64,000 nucleotides of DNA from Lachnospiraceae bacterium (GCA_015057425.1 SVEL01000007.1:62001-126000), one strand, 5' to 3'. Positions 7,725-17,486 are shown, numbered from the stretch's first letter. Notes: generated from the sequence alone by a model not told the origin. Numbers and translations: made by a program.

Positions 7725-8567
7725 TTATTGATTTTTATTAATCTTAATTTCAAGCTTATCTATTTCTTTCTTAACTTCATTATCAAGGGTAAGGTCATAT
7801 ACCATTGAAAAGCAGTCAAAAGCATTTTCGTAGCGGAAATTATCGCGTTCTATTTCCCCTACTCTGTATGTTATTCCTATAGTATCGGGATTTGGTCCTG
7901 TAGGAATATTGTTATCTTCAAGAATTTTCTGAAGACCTTTAATATTGTTTTTTAAGGAATCTTCATATTCATCTGTCAGATAAAGAGATTTCTTTAAAAA
8001 TTCAAGTTCGCTTACAGCCTGTTTTGTTTCATAGAAAATATTGCTGTATATATATAGTGCCATTGCTTCCTGCGGCTTTTTATTTTCAAGATAATAATAC
8101 CCTAAATTTCTGTAAAAATGAGCAATCGTGGCTCTACTGCAGCAATAATCATACAATTCAAATGTCAGCTTTTTTAGTCCGCGAACATTTCCCTGCTTTT
8201 TGTATAGTTCACCAAGCTGAAAAAGTGTATCAAGGTCTACAGGATTGTAGTTCAGTGCCTTATTATAGGCGACAATTGAATCATCGTATCTTTCAAGCTG
8301 CATATATACATATCCAAGTAGTCTGTAATAACCATTTATGTTATGAAATGTATAGTTTAATTCAGAGTCATCTTTCATAAAAAATGCATAATAATATGAT
8401 TCTATAATATGATTGAAGCTGTAGTATTTTTTTAAAGGAGAAACGTATAACGGCTCAACGAGGCTTATTAATTCCTTTAATGAATCTCTTGCTTCTTTAA
8501 AATCTTTTTTTGAAACAAGTTTTTTGCAGTTTTCATATTTTTCGTTAATAACTTTTTCGTCAAGCAT
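7725..8567 (-). CDS. Tetratricopeptide-repeat protein
   Basis: This is a 280-residue soluble, helix-rich protein. Residues about 85-165 contain recognisable TPR units, for example YRLLGYVYMQLERYDDSIVAYNKALNYNP and LDTLFQLGELYKKQGN, with the alternating small and large residues of the fold; a further helix pair lies near YRVGEIERDNFRYENAF. TPR arrays bind partner proteins. There is no signal peptide or membrane segment. It lies 20 bases before the L,D-transpeptidase-like gene in translation order of the operon and 29 bases from the radical SAM gene, so it is cotranscribed, but no specific partner can be named. Start is supported by CAGGAGGC. Confidence 0.8.
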   Translation of the reverse strand: MLDEKVINEKYENCKKLVSKKDFKEARDSLKELISLVEPLYVSPLKKYYSFNHIIESYYYAFFMKDDSELNYTFHNINGYYRLLGYVYMQLERYDDSIVAYNKALNYNPVDLDTLFQLGELYKKQGNVRGLKKLTFELYDYCCSRATIAHFYRNLGYYYLENKKPQEAMALYIYSNIFYETKQAVSELEFLKKSLYLTDEYEDSLKNNIKGLQKILEDNNIPTGPNPDTIGITYRVGEIERDNFRYENAFDCFSMVYDLTLDNEVKKEIDKLEIKINKNQ

Positions 8568-8586
8568 ATTTGCCTCCTGCTGTAAA

Positions 8587-9990
8587 TTATTCGTATATTA
8601 CTATGGCTGAATCATTTGGAAGGTTTTTGTATACGGTATAGGCATCATCTTTGCTTAAATAAATTGAACCATATGAACCGTTGTTCTTATATATTGAACC
8701 TCCAAAAGATGTAAGCCAGTCAGCTGCAACAAGACCTATAGTATCATCTGCTGTTGAACCGTAAAATACCATCCAGTAATTAACCGAACGTGTAAAATAT
8801 GAACGGTTAAATGTATATTTCTTTTGCTTGTATCTTAATTTATATGTTCCTGTAGGTGTTTCATATTTAGTATTATCTGTACCGGATATGATATTTGCAG
8901 TTAAAATCTGTTCACCGTCAACATAGAGAAATAACTTTTGTTTTGATAAAGATATTTCGCAATATGTGTTACCGATATCGCTGTCGCCGTGAACGGCAGC
9001 CTTCTGCAAGTATTCTATCTCTCTCTTGCAACTGTTGTTTGCCTTAATGTCGTTGATGATATTCTTCACTTCACCGTTTTTATTAAACCACCAACCGTAA
9101 TCTCCGCCTTTTACTATAATTGTTTTACCGTAAGAATTTGTAAATTCTCTTGTACAGCCAAAGGTTTCATACTTCTTTGCAAGTGATGTTACATAATTTA
9201 ATATTGCTTTTTCATCAAAGACAATTTCAGTGTCATCTGAAAGAGAAATCCATTGTGAAATCAGGTTTCTGTCAATAACTTCCGTATTTTCTCCAAATAC
9301 AAGTTCAATCTTTGTGTTTATATATCCGTTTAATGTTCCTTCAAGTTCATATAACTTTGAAGTTTCATCAGTTTTATCGACAAGATAGCAACCGCTTTCT
9401 TCAAGATTTATAGATGTTTTGCCATCTTTAACGGCATTTTTTATAAGCGTTGAAAGAAGCTCTACATTTAGTTCAGTTCCTGCATCACCGCTTTTGACAG
9501 TATAAGCTCCGTTTTCGTAAACAAGATACGGAACAGATGGTTTACGCATATTGTCCGGATTTGCACACTTAAGGTTATCTATCTTTTCCTGAAGAAGAGT
9601 TTCGTTGTATGAAATCGTTGTCGGAATTGTAAACGAATCATTTTTCTTAAAAAACCATGCATACGGATTTTGCTTTGCTTTTACCGATGCAACTGATTCT
9701 GACAAAACAATTGACATATTTATTGACTCTGCGGAAATATGTTCAACAACATTATCTCTTTCTATAAGCTGTAACACGTAATAACGTGTGTCCTTTTTTA
9801 ACATTTCTTCTACATTCATTACTGATTTACCGGAACAATCAATTCCGTTTATGGTTGTTCCAAAAAAGAAATGTGATTGAAAATAAATTGCAAAAAGTAA
9901 ATAAATAAAAGTTATTATAACTGCAACTAAGGCGGCTATAGCAATAGCCACCCTTTTTATTGAATATCTGTAGCGGGTTGAATTAGACAT
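8587..9990 (-). CDS. L,D-transpeptidase-fold (YkuD) protein lacking the catalytic Cys
   Basis: This 467-residue protein has a short cytoplasmic tail, one membrane helix at about residues 14-36, and a large extracytoplasmic part. TTINGIDCSGKSV is the usual start of the peptidoglycan-binding domain found in Clostridial L,D-transpeptidases; a second such repeat follows, and the C-terminal 130 residues are the YkuD domain (SLSKQKLFLYVDGEQ). The active-site signature SHGC is here SYGS: Tyr replaces His at about 440 and Ser replaces the nucleophilic Cys at about 442, within GSIYKNNGSYGSIYLS. I checked the codons (TCA TAT GGT TCA). It is therefore likely unable to crosslink peptidoglycan and may be a structural or regulatory binder. 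It is downstream of the his genes. Confidence 0.9.
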   Translation of the reverse strand: MSNSTRYRYSIKRVAIAIAALVAVIITFIYLLFAIYFQSHFFFGTTINGIDCSGKSVMNVEEMLKKDTRYYVLQLIERDNVVEHISAESINMSIVLSESVASVKAKQNPYAWFFKKNDSFTIPTTISYNETLLQEKIDNLKCANPDNMRKPSVPYLVYENGAYTVKSGDAGTELNVELLSTLIKNAVKDGKTSINLEESGCYLVDKTDETSKLYELEGTLNGYINTKIELVFGENTEVIDRNLISQWISLSDDTEIVFDEKAILNYVTSLAKKYETFGCTREFTNSYGKTIIVKGGDYGWWFNKNGEVKNIINDIKANNSCKREIEYLQKAAVHGDSDIGNTYCEISLSKQKLFLYVDGEQILTANIISGTDNTKYETPTGTYKLRYKQKKYTFNRSYFTRSVNYWMVFYGSTADDTIGLVAADWLTSFGGSIYKNNGSYGSIYLSKDDAYTVYKNLPNDSAIVIYE

Positions 9991-10034
9991 ATTTCATCTC
10001 CATTTAAATTCGGGTCTTAATTAACAAGTTTCAA

Positions 10035-11336
10035 TTATCTGCGGGACAGCTCCGTCATAATATCTTCCCATGTAACACCACGTTCTGCCATAAGAACCAT
10101 AACGTGATATAAGAAATCTGAAATTTCGTATTTGATTTCTTCCGGATTTGGATTCTTGGCAGCGATTATTATTTCCGTAGCCTCTTCTCCGACTTTCTTA
10201 AGAATTTTATCAATTCCTTTATCAAAAAGGTAATTGGTATATGAACCTTCTTTAGGATTTGCTTTCCTATCGAGGATTACATCAAATACATTATCAAGAA
10301 TCTTGTGAGGATTATTTTCTTTATAATCAGTTTTAAGTACTTCATTGAAGAAACAGCTTCTTTCACCTGTATGACATGCAGCACCGACCTGAAATACCTT
10401 GGCAAGTAATGTGTCGCTGTCGCAGTCAGCATAAAGAGCCTTTACATACTGGAAATGACCGGATGTAAGTCCTTTTTCCCATAATTCATTTCTGCTTCTG
10501 CTGTAGTATGTCATTCTGCCTGTTGTTACAGTCTGATTAAAGGCTTCTTCGTTCATATATGCAAGCATCAATACTTCATCTGTTCTGTAATCCTGTACAA
10601 TTACAGGAATCATACCATCGTTGTTTGTCTTGAAATCAGAGAATTTCACATTAGTTTCAAGTGTTTTTGCAGGAATTCCGTCATTTTTTGACAAATATTT
10701 AACGTTCATATAGTCAACGTCTGTTTTTTCTGACAAAATAATTGCAATACCTTTAATGGAATTCTCAGAAATTTCATATACTTCCTTAATAAGCGGATAG
10801 TCATTTATAAGTCCTAAAACTACAGTGTCAAAGTTCTTCAACGAGCATTTAATATATAACTTTGTATATGCTTTTATATTTTTTGCAAAAAGGCATTTTA
10901 CACCGGCTTCACAGGCTGATTTTACAGCATCTGCATCTGTAGTATCATCAAAGTATACAGCTATTTTATCTTTACCGAATCTGTCGCAGGCTTCTTTTAA
11001 AAGTTCAACGTTGGACTCTTTATTAAAATCAAGGACTGCTGCTTCTGCTCCGGCATAAAGATATTTCTTTACATCTTCAAGTCTTTTGATGTTTCCTGCA
11101 AGATAAACTTTTGTATCAGCTATAGAAACGATTTCTTTAATTGTATCTATATTTTCATCATGTTCGGCATCTGTTTCTGATATTTCTGTTATAAACAATC
11201 CGTCTGCTCCGCGATTAGCAATATATCTGCAGTAATCAGGAACGGAATAATCATTTTTGTTAAGAACACTTCCGTCGCCGGATATAAAGCTATTTGATTT
11301 AATGGAAAACTGTTGTAATAAATTAAAATTTTTCAT
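10035..11336 (-). CDS. hisIE: HisIE with an N-terminal degenerate HisA/HisF-like barrel
   Basis: The C-terminal half is a bifunctional histidine enzyme. HisI (about residues 235-330; [44 protein letters not shown]) is phosphoribosyl-AMP cyclohydrolase with its zinc cysteines, and HisE (about 345-433; [14 protein letters not shown]) is phosphoribosyl-ATP pyrophosphatase. The first 215 residues look like a TIM barrel of the HisA/HisF type ([30 protein letters not shown]) but without the expected N-terminal catalytic Asp motif or phosphate-binding GG turns, so it is probably inactive. I start at the second ATG because GGAG is only 3 bases from the first. It is last in the his gene order here. 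Confidence 0.92.
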   Translation of the reverse strand: MKNFNLLQQFSIKSNSFISGDGSVLNKNDYSVPDYCRYIANRGADGLFITEISETDAEHDENIDTIKEIVSIADTKVYLAGNIKRLEDVKKYLYAGAEAAVLDFNKESNVELLKEACDRFGKDKIAVYFDDTTDADAVKSACEAGVKCLFAKNIKAYTKLYIKCSLKNFDTVVLGLINDYPLIKEVYEISENSIKGIAIILSEKTDVDYMNVKYLSKNDGIPAKTLETNVKFSDFKTNNDGMIPVIVQDYRTDEVLMLAYMNEEAFNQTVTTGRMTYYSRSRNELWEKGLTSGHFQYVKALYADCDSDTLLAKVFQVGAACHTGERSCFFNEVLKTDYKENNPHKILDNVFDVILDRKANPKEGSYTNYLFDKGIDKILKKVGEEATEIIIAAKNPNPEEIKYEISDFLYHVMVLMAERGVTWEDIMTELSRR

Positions 11337-11360
11337 CATAATCTCCGTTCTGTTTCTATA

Positions 11361-11945
11361 CTATAATGCACCTTTTGTTGAAAGAACTTCAGTGATTCTT
11401 TCATCAACAATGGTTGCTGAATCAAGAGCTTTTGCAAATGCCTTAAATGCACATTCTGCAATATGGTGGTCATTGTCACCGGAGAACATCTTAAAGTGAA
11501 GATTCATTCCGGCTGAGTATGATATGGCATAGAAAAATTCTTTAATCATAGCTGTATCAAGGTCACCCATCTTGTCAAATGTAAACTTTAAATCAGATAC
11601 ATAATATGGTCTTCCTGACAAATCAAGAGCACACATAATCAAAGCTTCATCCATAGGTAAAACAGCTGAGCCATATCTCTTTATAGACTTTTTATCACCA
11701 ACAGCTTCTTTAATTGCCTGTCCTAAAACAATACCTATATCTTCTACTGTATGGTGGCAGTCCACATTTAAATCACCGGTTGCTTTGACTGTCAGGTCAA
11801 ATAATCCGTGTCTTGCAAAATTATTTAACATATGATCAAGAAAACCTACGCCTGTATCAATTTCAGCAACACCTGTACCGTCTATATTAAAATTGATTTC
11901 TATATTTGTTTCACCGGTAACTCTTTTAACGTTTGCCTGTCTCAT
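11361..11945 (-). CDS. hisB: Imidazoleglycerol-phosphate dehydratase
   Basis: This is a 194-residue monofunctional IGP dehydratase, catalysing the dehydration of imidazole glycerol phosphate to imidazole acetol phosphate in histidine synthesis. Seen: the metal-binding signatures GVGFLDHMLNNFARHG, DCHHTVEDIGI and later DNDHHIAECAFKA, all intact. There is no N-terminal histidinol-phosphate phosphatase domain, as expected outside enterobacteria. A GGAGG ribosome binding site lies 7 bases before the ATG. It follows hisD by 24 bases in the same operon. Confidence 0.98.
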   Translation of the reverse strand: MRQANVKRVTGETNIEINFNIDGTGVAEIDTGVGFLDHMLNNFARHGLFDLTVKATGDLNVDCHHTVEDIGIVLGQAIKEAVGDKKSIKRYGSAVLPMDEALIMCALDLSGRPYYVSDLKFTFDKMGDLDTAMIKEFFYAISYSAGMNLHFKMFSGDNDHHIAECAFKAFAKALDSATIVDERITEVLSTKGAL

Positions 11946-11969
11946 AGCTTGTCCTCCGTTTATATAAAT

Positions 11970-13268
11970 TTATTCTTTATCAAATCTTACTTTTATGGAA
12001 TTTGCATGTGCAGTAAGTCTTTCTGCTTCGGCAAATTTAATAATATCCTTGTGTATTGGTTCAAGAGCTTCTCTTGAATATGAAATAATACTTGATTTCT
12101 TAATAAAATCATCAACGCTGAGCGGTGAGAAAAACTTAGCAGTACCATTTGTAGGAAGAACGTGGTTCGGTCCTGCAAAATAATCTCCAAGCGGTTCACT
12201 GGAATATTCACCTAAGAACATAGCTCCTGCATTTCTGATTTTTGTCATAGTATTAAATGGATCTTTTGTTACAATTTCAAGGTGTTCTGATGCAATTTCA
12301 TTAGCTGCATCAATTGCATCCTCCATATTTTCTGCAATCAATATGTAACCGTAGTTATCAAGAGATTTTTGCAGGATTTCTTTTCTTGAAAGCTCGCTTA
12401 CGAATTTATCAACCTGTACTGATACTTTTTCAGCAAGCTCTTCGCTTGTTGTTATAAGGATAGCTGATGCAAGCTCATCATGTTCTGCCTGAGATAATAA
12501 ATCCGCAGCAACATATCTTGGGTTGGCAGTTTCATCTGCAAGTACAAGTATTTCGCTTGGACCTGCAATTGAATCTATGCTTACAAAGCCATATACTGCT
12601 TTCTTTGCAAGTGCTACATATATGTTACCGGGTCCGACTATCTTATCGACCTTAGGAATTGATTCAGTACCGTATGCAAGCGCTGCAATCGCCTGTGCTC
12701 CGCCTACTTTATATATAACATCAACTCCTGCTATATCTGCGGCAACAAGGGTTCCCGGATTAACTTTTCCGTCTGCACCCGGTGGTGTAACCATTACAAT
12801 ATTTGGAACACCTGCAACTTTTGCAGGTATAATATTCATAAGAACGCTTGAAGGATAAGCCGCCTTTCCGCCTGGTACATATACACCTGCTCTGTAAAGA
12901 GGTGTCACTCTCTGACCTAATATTGAACCGTCAGGTTTTGAATCGAACCAGCTGTACTGGCGCTGCTTTTCATGGAAAACTCTTATATTTTCAGCAGCCA
13001 TCTTTATAATATCAACAAGTCCGTCCTCTCCGACTATAGCATAAGCTTCTTCAATTTCTTCTTTTGTTACAATTAAATTATCCTTATTTATATCGGCTTT
13101 GTCAAATTTTTTTGTATATTCAAATAAAGCGGCATCACCATTTACCTTAACATTATTTACAATTTCATTTACAGTGTCTGCATATTCATCGTAATTGTTA
13201 GGACTTCTTTTTAATAAATCATTTAAGAGATTTTTCTTTGTTTCTTCTGTTAAACGTATTGTTCTCAT
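11970..13268 (-). CDS. hisD: Histidinol dehydrogenase
   Basis: This 432-residue zinc enzyme oxidises histidinol to histidine in two NAD-dependent steps, the last reactions of the pathway. Visible family features are VPGGKAAYPSSVLM, the VDKIVGPGNIYVALAK segment, DSIAGPSEILVLAD, and SQAEHDELASAILI with the catalytic and zinc-binding Gln, His and Asp residues, then the SEHLEI and AGPNHVLPT motifs. Length is standard. It lies 28 bases after hisG and 24 before hisB. The ribosome binding site AGGAAAGG is a little far from the ATG, but no better start is available. Confidence 0.98.
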   Translation of the reverse strand: MRTIRLTEETKKNLLNDLLKRSPNNYDEYADTVNEIVNNVKVNGDAALFEYTKKFDKADINKDNLIVTKEEIEEAYAIVGEDGLVDIIKMAAENIRVFHEKQRQYSWFDSKPDGSILGQRVTPLYRAGVYVPGGKAAYPSSVLMNIIPAKVAGVPNIVMVTPPGADGKVNPGTLVAADIAGVDVIYKVGGAQAIAALAYGTESIPKVDKIVGPGNIYVALAKKAVYGFVSIDSIAGPSEILVLADETANPRYVAADLLSQAEHDELASAILITTSEELAEKVSVQVDKFVSELSRKEILQKSLDNYGYILIAENMEDAIDAANEIASEHLEIVTKDPFNTMTKIRNAGAMFLGEYSSEPLGDYFAGPNHVLPTNGTAKFFSPLSVDDFIKKSSIISYSREALEPIHKDIIKFAEAERLTAHANSIKVRFDKE

Positions 13269-13296
13269 TGTTTACGCCTTTCCTGTATATTAACAT

Positions 13297-13938
13297 TTAT
13301 TGTTTTATGACCTGTTTCAAACCTTGAACTATATTCATAATTCGTTCATTTTCCATTTTCATGCTGACTTTGTTTACAACCATGCGCGCTGAAAGCGGAC
13401 AAATTTCTTCTAACACTTCAAGACCGTTTTCATGAAGTGTTGAGCCTGTTTCAACTATATCAACAATCACTTCTGAAAGACCGACTATAGGTGCAAGTTC
13501 AACTGAACCGTTAAGCTTTATGATTTCAACAGTCTGATGCTTTTTGTTGTAGAAATAATCTTTTGCAATTTGCGGATATTTACTTGCAACACGTATCATT
13601 TCGTGATGCTTTAAAAGTTCGGCTGCTGATGCAGGACCACATACACACATACGACATCTTCCAATGCCGAGATCAACAACTTCCAAAAGCTGTCGCCCTT
13701 CTTCCAATATAGTATCTTTGCCGACAATACCAATATCTGCAGCACCATACTCTACATAAGTAGGTACATCACCGGCTTTTGCAAGGAAAAATTTTAATTT
13801 CAATTCTTCATTAACAAATAATAATTTTCTTGTATTTTTGTCTTTCATCTCTTCACATGTAATTCCGAACTGTTCAAACATCTCTAAAGTTTTGCTTGCC
13901 AGTCTTCCTTTTGCAAGAGCGATTGTTAAATATCTCAT
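13297..13938 (-). CDS. hisG: ATP phosphoribosyltransferase catalytic subunit, short form
   Basis: HisG starts histidine synthesis by joining ATP and PRPP. At 213 residues ([13 protein letters not shown] onward) this is the short form, which lacks the C-terminal regulatory domain and needs HisZ; hisZ is the adjacent upstream gene. The start is moved to codon 5 of the track ORF: the ATG overlaps the hisZ stop by one base (TAATG) and GGAG sits at the end of hisZ, so the two subunits are translationally coupled in a natural 1:1 arrangement. The PRPP-binding segment lies near [19 protein letters not shown]. Confidence 0.97.
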   Translation of the reverse strand: MRYLTIALAKGRLASKTLEMFEQFGITCEEMKDKNTRKLLFVNEELKLKFFLAKAGDVPTYVEYGAADIGIVGKDTILEEGRQLLEVVDLGIGRCRMCVCGPASAAELLKHHEMIRVASKYPQIAKDYFYNKKHQTVEIIKLNGSVELAPIVGLSEVIVDIVETGSTLHENGLEVLEEICPLSARMVVNKVSMKMENERIMNIVQGLKQVIKQ

Positions 13939-15119
13939 TACAGTCTCCATTCCAAATTAGCATTGATATTTTTTGCTAATTCTGTGTAATCATTTTCTGT
14001 ATAGTTTGAATTTTTCTTAATAAGAGTAACAGATGAACCCCATCTTCTAAGGTCTGCTGCATACTTTATAGCATTCATACACTGTTCTTCGCTATATATA
14101 ACAACAACTTTTTTTTCTTTTGATTTGAATTCTATGTTTTGTCTGTTCATAGCTGTCAGAAGCTTGTCGACATCAATACAAAATCCCATAGATGGTGAAT
14201 TCTTACCAAACTGGCTTAAAAGTTCATCATAGCGTCCGCCGGTTGCAATTGCATCGCCTGTTCCGTAAGTATAAGCACGCAATATGATTCCGGTATAATA
14301 GTTATAATTACTAACCATTCCAAGATCAAAAGATATGTATTTCTCGTAACCGTAATATGATAACTTTTCGTATACTTTCTGCAATCTGTCAAGAGCCGCC
14401 TGAGATTTGGCGTTCTTAACAATTTTTCTTGCTTCGTCTATAATTTCCTTCTGACCTGTCATTTCAGGGAGTTTTATAAGAAGTTTCCCTATTCTGTCAT
14501 CAAAGTTACAGTTACTTACAAGTTCTTCAATTCCAAAATAATTTTTGTTTTCAAGAAGCGTCTTGAACTCTTCTACTACTTCTTCATCCATTTCTACTGT
14601 TTCGAGAATACCTGAAAGAAAATCAACATGTCCGACTTCAATCTGAAATTCAGTTAAACCGCATTTGAGCAGACAATCTGCAGATAATGCTATGATTTCA
14701 GCATCAGCATCTGAACTTCCGTCACCGATAAGCTCTGCTCCGGCCTGGGTAAATTCTTTTAATTTTCCCTGATATTCAGAATTGTTTATAAATGTATTGC
14801 CGCAGTAAGAAAGTCTGATTGGCATATCATAATCGCTGTAATACTTTGATACAGCTCTTGCAATTGCAGGAGTTATATCAGGTCTTAAAACTAATGTTGC
14901 ACCTTCTCTGTCAAAGAATTTATACATATTTTTAGGAGCAACACTTCCTTTTTCCTTATCAAATATATCAAGGAATTCAAAAGTCGGAGTTTGAATATGT
15001 TCATATCCGTACTCTTTGATGGTTTTATTTATTGTATTCTGTAAGAATAACTTTTTTTCACATTCATTGCTGTAAATATCTCTTACACCTTCAGGTGTAT
15101 GTAATAACTGTTTATTCAT
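13938..15119 (-). CDS. hisZ: ATP phosphoribosyltransferase regulatory subunit HisZ
   Basis: This 393-residue protein is a histidyl-tRNA synthetase paralogue. The class II fold is evident from [31 protein letters not shown] (motif 2 region), and [25 protein letters not shown] (motif 3 region). It lacks the anticodon-binding domain length of a true HisRS, and its place directly before a short hisG identifies it as HisZ, which assembles with HisG and carries histidine feedback inhibition. It is the first gene of hisZGDB-hisIE, behind a consensus promoter. hisA, hisF, hisH and hisC are not in this window. Confidence 0.95.
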   Translation of the reverse strand: MNKQLLHTPEGVRDIYSNECEKKLFLQNTINKTIKEYGYEHIQTPTFEFLDIFDKEKGSVAPKNMYKFFDREGATLVLRPDITPAIARAVSKYYSDYDMPIRLSYCGNTFINNSEYQGKLKEFTQAGAELIGDGSSDADAEIIALSADCLLKCGLTEFQIEVGHVDFLSGILETVEMDEEVVEEFKTLLENKNYFGIEELVSNCNFDDRIGKLLIKLPEMTGQKEIIDEARKIVKNAKSQAALDRLQKVYEKLSYYGYEKYISFDLGMVSNYNYYTGIILRAYTYGTGDAIATGGRYDELLSQFGKNSPSMGFCIDVDKLLTAMNRQNIEFKSKEKKVVVIYSEEQCMNAIKYAADLRRWGSSVTLIKKNSNYTENDYTELAKNINANLEWRL

Positions 15120-15163
15120 AAGCTCTCCATTTTCTAAGTGAATTATGATGTTTGTTAACTCAT

Positions 15164-15182
15164 GTTACTTTATTATAGTAAC
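15164..15182 (-). other. Small hairpin in the hisZ leader
   Basis: GTTACT and AGTAAC form a 6-base-pair stem around a 7-base AT-rich loop within the roughly 80-base leader of hisZ. There is no T tract after it and no T-box features, so it is at most a weak structural element. Confidence 0.3.
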
Positions 15183-15207
15183 GTGCTATCAAATTATCAT
15201 ACGACAG

Positions 15208-15236
15208 ATTATACTTTATATATAAGAATTTGTCAA
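15208..15236 (-). promoter_or_regulatory. Consensus sigma-A promoter for the his operon
   Basis: On the minus strand TTGACA (15236-15231), exactly 17 bases, then TATAAT (15213-15208): a perfect match in both boxes and spacing. It lies between recU and hisZ and gives a leader of about 80 bases. The following genes down to rng show gaps of 0 to 46 bases, so this promoter may drive about ten genes. Confidence 0.92.
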
Positions 15237-15252
15237 TAATAATAGAAAATAT

Positions 15253-15783
15253 TTATCTGGAAGCCAAATCCATATTGATTTGTTCTAAAAAATGAATAGG
15301 AATTCCATTGTGACTTCTTATGGCATATGTTTTATCAATTTCATCATATTTAAAACTTTTTCTACCACCATTTTCCATACGTCTGTAAAATTCATCTATT
15401 GTCTTAAAAGGAACATAATACATTTCATCCTTATGTGAATAATGCAACAGTATAAATGAAATACCATCCTGTTTTTCAAACTGTCTCATAAATTCTATCT
15501 GATGTTTATGGATGTTTTGAAGCGGGAATGTATCTGTCATACATTCTTTTGCATCAAAGCATACAGGTATTCCCTGAACGACACCGATATAATCCACAGT
15601 ACTCTTCTGTTCAAAGTATGCAAGAGTAATGTGTCGTGTTGACTGGTCGATATTTATAGGTTTTATAGGTGTTGGTATTTTTTGGATTAGTGCAATTTCA
15701 CCATCACGGTAACGCTCGATAGACATATTAACTAAATCTTCAAGAACACTACCTCTTAACCCTCTGGAATTCCATGTTGCCAT
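15253..15783 (-). CDS. recU: Holliday junction resolvase RecU
   Basis: This 176-residue protein matches RecU, the Gram-positive resolvase that cuts four-way junctions in recombination. The nuclease core is visible: WNSRGLRGSVLEDLVN near the start (catalytic Glu), KSTVDYIGVVQG (catalytic Asp) and VCFDAKECM, the E/D-x-K motif. The central stalk and C-terminal YAIRSHNGIPIHFLEQI are also typical. It overlaps the end of the upstream pseudouridine synthase gene by 35 bases, with its GGAG inside that gene. It is the last gene of a long minus-strand cluster. Chromosomes of this group also encode RuvAB, here at 33-34.6 kb. Confidence 0.92.
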   Translation of the reverse strand: MATWNSRGLRGSVLEDLVNMSIERYRDGEIALIQKIPTPIKPINIDQSTRHITLAYFEQKSTVDYIGVVQGIPVCFDAKECMTDTFPLQNIHKHQIEFMRQFEKQDGISFILLHYSHKDEMYYVPFKTIDEFYRRMENGGRKSFKYDEIDKTYAIRSHNGIPIHFLEQINMDLASR

Positions 15784-16759
15784 AATTTTCTCCTATGCGG
15801 CAAAACGCTTTCGGCAGCTTTGCATAAAATTCTTTATTACTTAAATATTCTAGTTCTCCTGACATTGCAGGGAAAACAAATTTATACGAATGTAAAAGCT
15901 GATGCCTGATATTATATTTATCAAGATATAATTTGTTGACGGATGAATCTCCGTACTTTGTATCGCCAATAATCGGATGACCTGTTGATGCAAGGTGTGC
16001 TCTGATTTGATGCGGTTTACCGGTTATAAGCTTTACTTTTAGCAATGTTGTATTTTCATATTTATCAAGCGGCTCGTAATATGTTTCAATATAATCGCCT
16101 TTTTCAGGATTATCACTTATGGAAACTTTGTTGGTCACTTCGTTTTTATATAAATATCCTTTTATAAGTGACGGGTTTTCAATACTGCCTGTTACTATGG
16201 CAAGATAAAATTTGTCGGCAGTACGTTCTTTTAACAGTTCAGCAGCTTTCTGCAATGCACAAAGACTTTTTCCGCCGATAATAAGTCCTGTCGTATTCCT
16301 GTCTAATCTGTTACATATTGAAGGTTTAAACGTTCCCGGCGATGATATGGAAATATCATTTTTCGATTTAAGATATTCAATCATCACTTCGTTGATTGAT
16401 ATGTCATCCTGTTTTGCTTTTTGAGAAAGCATTCCATATGGCTTATTCATAAGGATAAAATGATTGTCTTCATATATAATTTCAAGCTCACCGGCTAATT
16501 TCTTTAAACGGTCAGAACTTTCAGTGTCAGATATCCTGACAGTTGAAAACTTATTGAAGGTTTCATCTGAAAGAAAAATCTTTATAACATCTCCGGCAGT
16601 AAGCTTTTCGCTTCCTGTTGCCTTTTTGCTGTTTAATGTTATGTTTTTCTTTCGAAGCATTTTATATATAAATGATGACGGAGCTTCGTTTAAATATGTG
16701 ATTAACAGTTTATCAAGGCGTTTTCCGGCCTCATTATTTCCGACAATTAGTTCTTTCAT
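15749..16759 (-). CDS. RluA-family pseudouridine synthase
   Basis: The protein is 336 residues with the start at codon 16 of the track ORF (MKELIVGNNEAGKRLDK), where GAGGG lies 7 bases before the ATG and the track start would run into the upstream gene. An S4-like RNA-binding region covers residues 1-75, then the RluA catalytic domain with ICNRLDRNTTGLIIGG, in which the Asp after RL attacks the uridine base. GKPHQIRAHLASTGHPIIGD is the second family signature. It modifies uridines in rRNA or tRNA; the exact position cannot be told from sequence. recU follows with a 35-base overlap. Confidence 0.9.
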   Translation of the reverse strand: MKELIVGNNEAGKRLDKLLITYLNEAPSSFIYKMLRKKNITLNSKKATGSEKLTAGDVIKIFLSDETFNKFSTVRISDTESSDRLKKLAGELEIIYEDNHFILMNKPYGMLSQKAKQDDISINEVMIEYLKSKNDISISSPGTFKPSICNRLDRNTTGLIIGGKSLCALQKAAELLKERTADKFYLAIVTGSIENPSLIKGYLYKNEVTNKVSISDNPEKGDYIETYYEPLDKYENTTLLKVKLITGKPHQIRAHLASTGHPIIGDTKYGDSSVNKLYLDKYNIRHQLLHSYKFVFPAMSGELEYLSNKEFYAKLPKAFCRIGENYGNMEFQRVKR

Positions 16760-16772
16760 ATTTTCCCTCGGT

Positions 16773-17465
16773 TTATATAGAATATGGAAGTATCTTTCTT
16801 GCAATAATATAATCGTTTGTAATTACCTTTTTGTTACAATCTGTGTTTGTGTGGATATTATTTAAAACTTCTTTTACAAACTGGTCTTTATCGGTATAAA
16901 ACTTGTAAGATTTAAAATTGCACGTATTTTCAAGTATTTTTTTTATATAATCTTTTGTATATTCTACATCAAGCTTTGGATAATCAGAATATGCAAATAC
17001 ATGTCCTCTGTTTATTATTATGTAATCAACATTCATAATATGGTCACCGTATGTAAGTATCAGGTCTGCAATCATAGTTGCTTTTCCGTCTTCCGGGCTG
17101 ACCTGTTCTTCGGGCGTGATTTCAAGAAGCGTATCATCGTTAACATATAACCATTTTTTGTTATTGCAAAATGGAATAAGCGCATCAAAGACTTCTTTGG
17201 TACCGGATTTAAACTTTGCAACAACAAAAAACATAACAAGATACTTTGCTGTAGGAAGCATTGAAACAGCTGCCATAACAGTGAAAAGTGATTTGTTGTG
17301 ACCGTAAATTATAATCCCTGTAAAGTAAATTACAAATACCATTAAAAGACTTATAAAGCCGATTATTCCCTGTCGTTTTTTGAAACTGTCAATGTATCCG
17401 AAATTTCCTTTTTCCTTTTTTTCTTTTTTTGCTTTATTATTTTTTTTGTTTTCTTCGTTGTTCAT
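16773..17465 (-). CDS. Conserved two-helix membrane protein of unknown function
   Basis: I do not recognise a family with a known function. The 230-residue protein begins with a very lysine-rich tail (about residues 1-32), then two hydrophobic segments at about 33-54 and 60-83 that should form a hairpin in the membrane, leaving a cytoplasmic domain of about 145 residues. That domain has mixed alpha-beta character and includes LILTYGDHIMNVDYIIIN and an acidic region near VSPEDGK. The position between an SDR oxidoreductase and an RNA modification enzyme gives no clear functional clue. The ribosome binding site AAAGG is rather distant from the ATG. Confidence 0.75.
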   Translation of the reverse strand: MNNEENKKNNKAKKEKKEKGNFGYIDSFKKRQGIIGFISLLMVFVIYFTGIIIYGHNKSLFTVMAAVSMLPTAKYLVMFFVVAKFKSGTKEVFDALIPFCNNKKWLYVNDDTLLEITPEEQVSPEDGKATMIADLILTYGDHIMNVDYIIINRGHVFAYSDYPKLDVEYTKDYIKKILENTCNFKSYKFYTDKDQFVKEVLNNIHTNTDCNKKVITNDYIIARKILPYSI

Positions 17466-17486
17466 TTATATTTACTAAGCCTTTCG

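Noticed and set aside
15120-15236. T-box or histidine riboswitch before hisZ
   Set aside because: The leader is only about 80 bases and shows no T-box sequence, specifier loop or terminator with T run, only a 6-bp stem.
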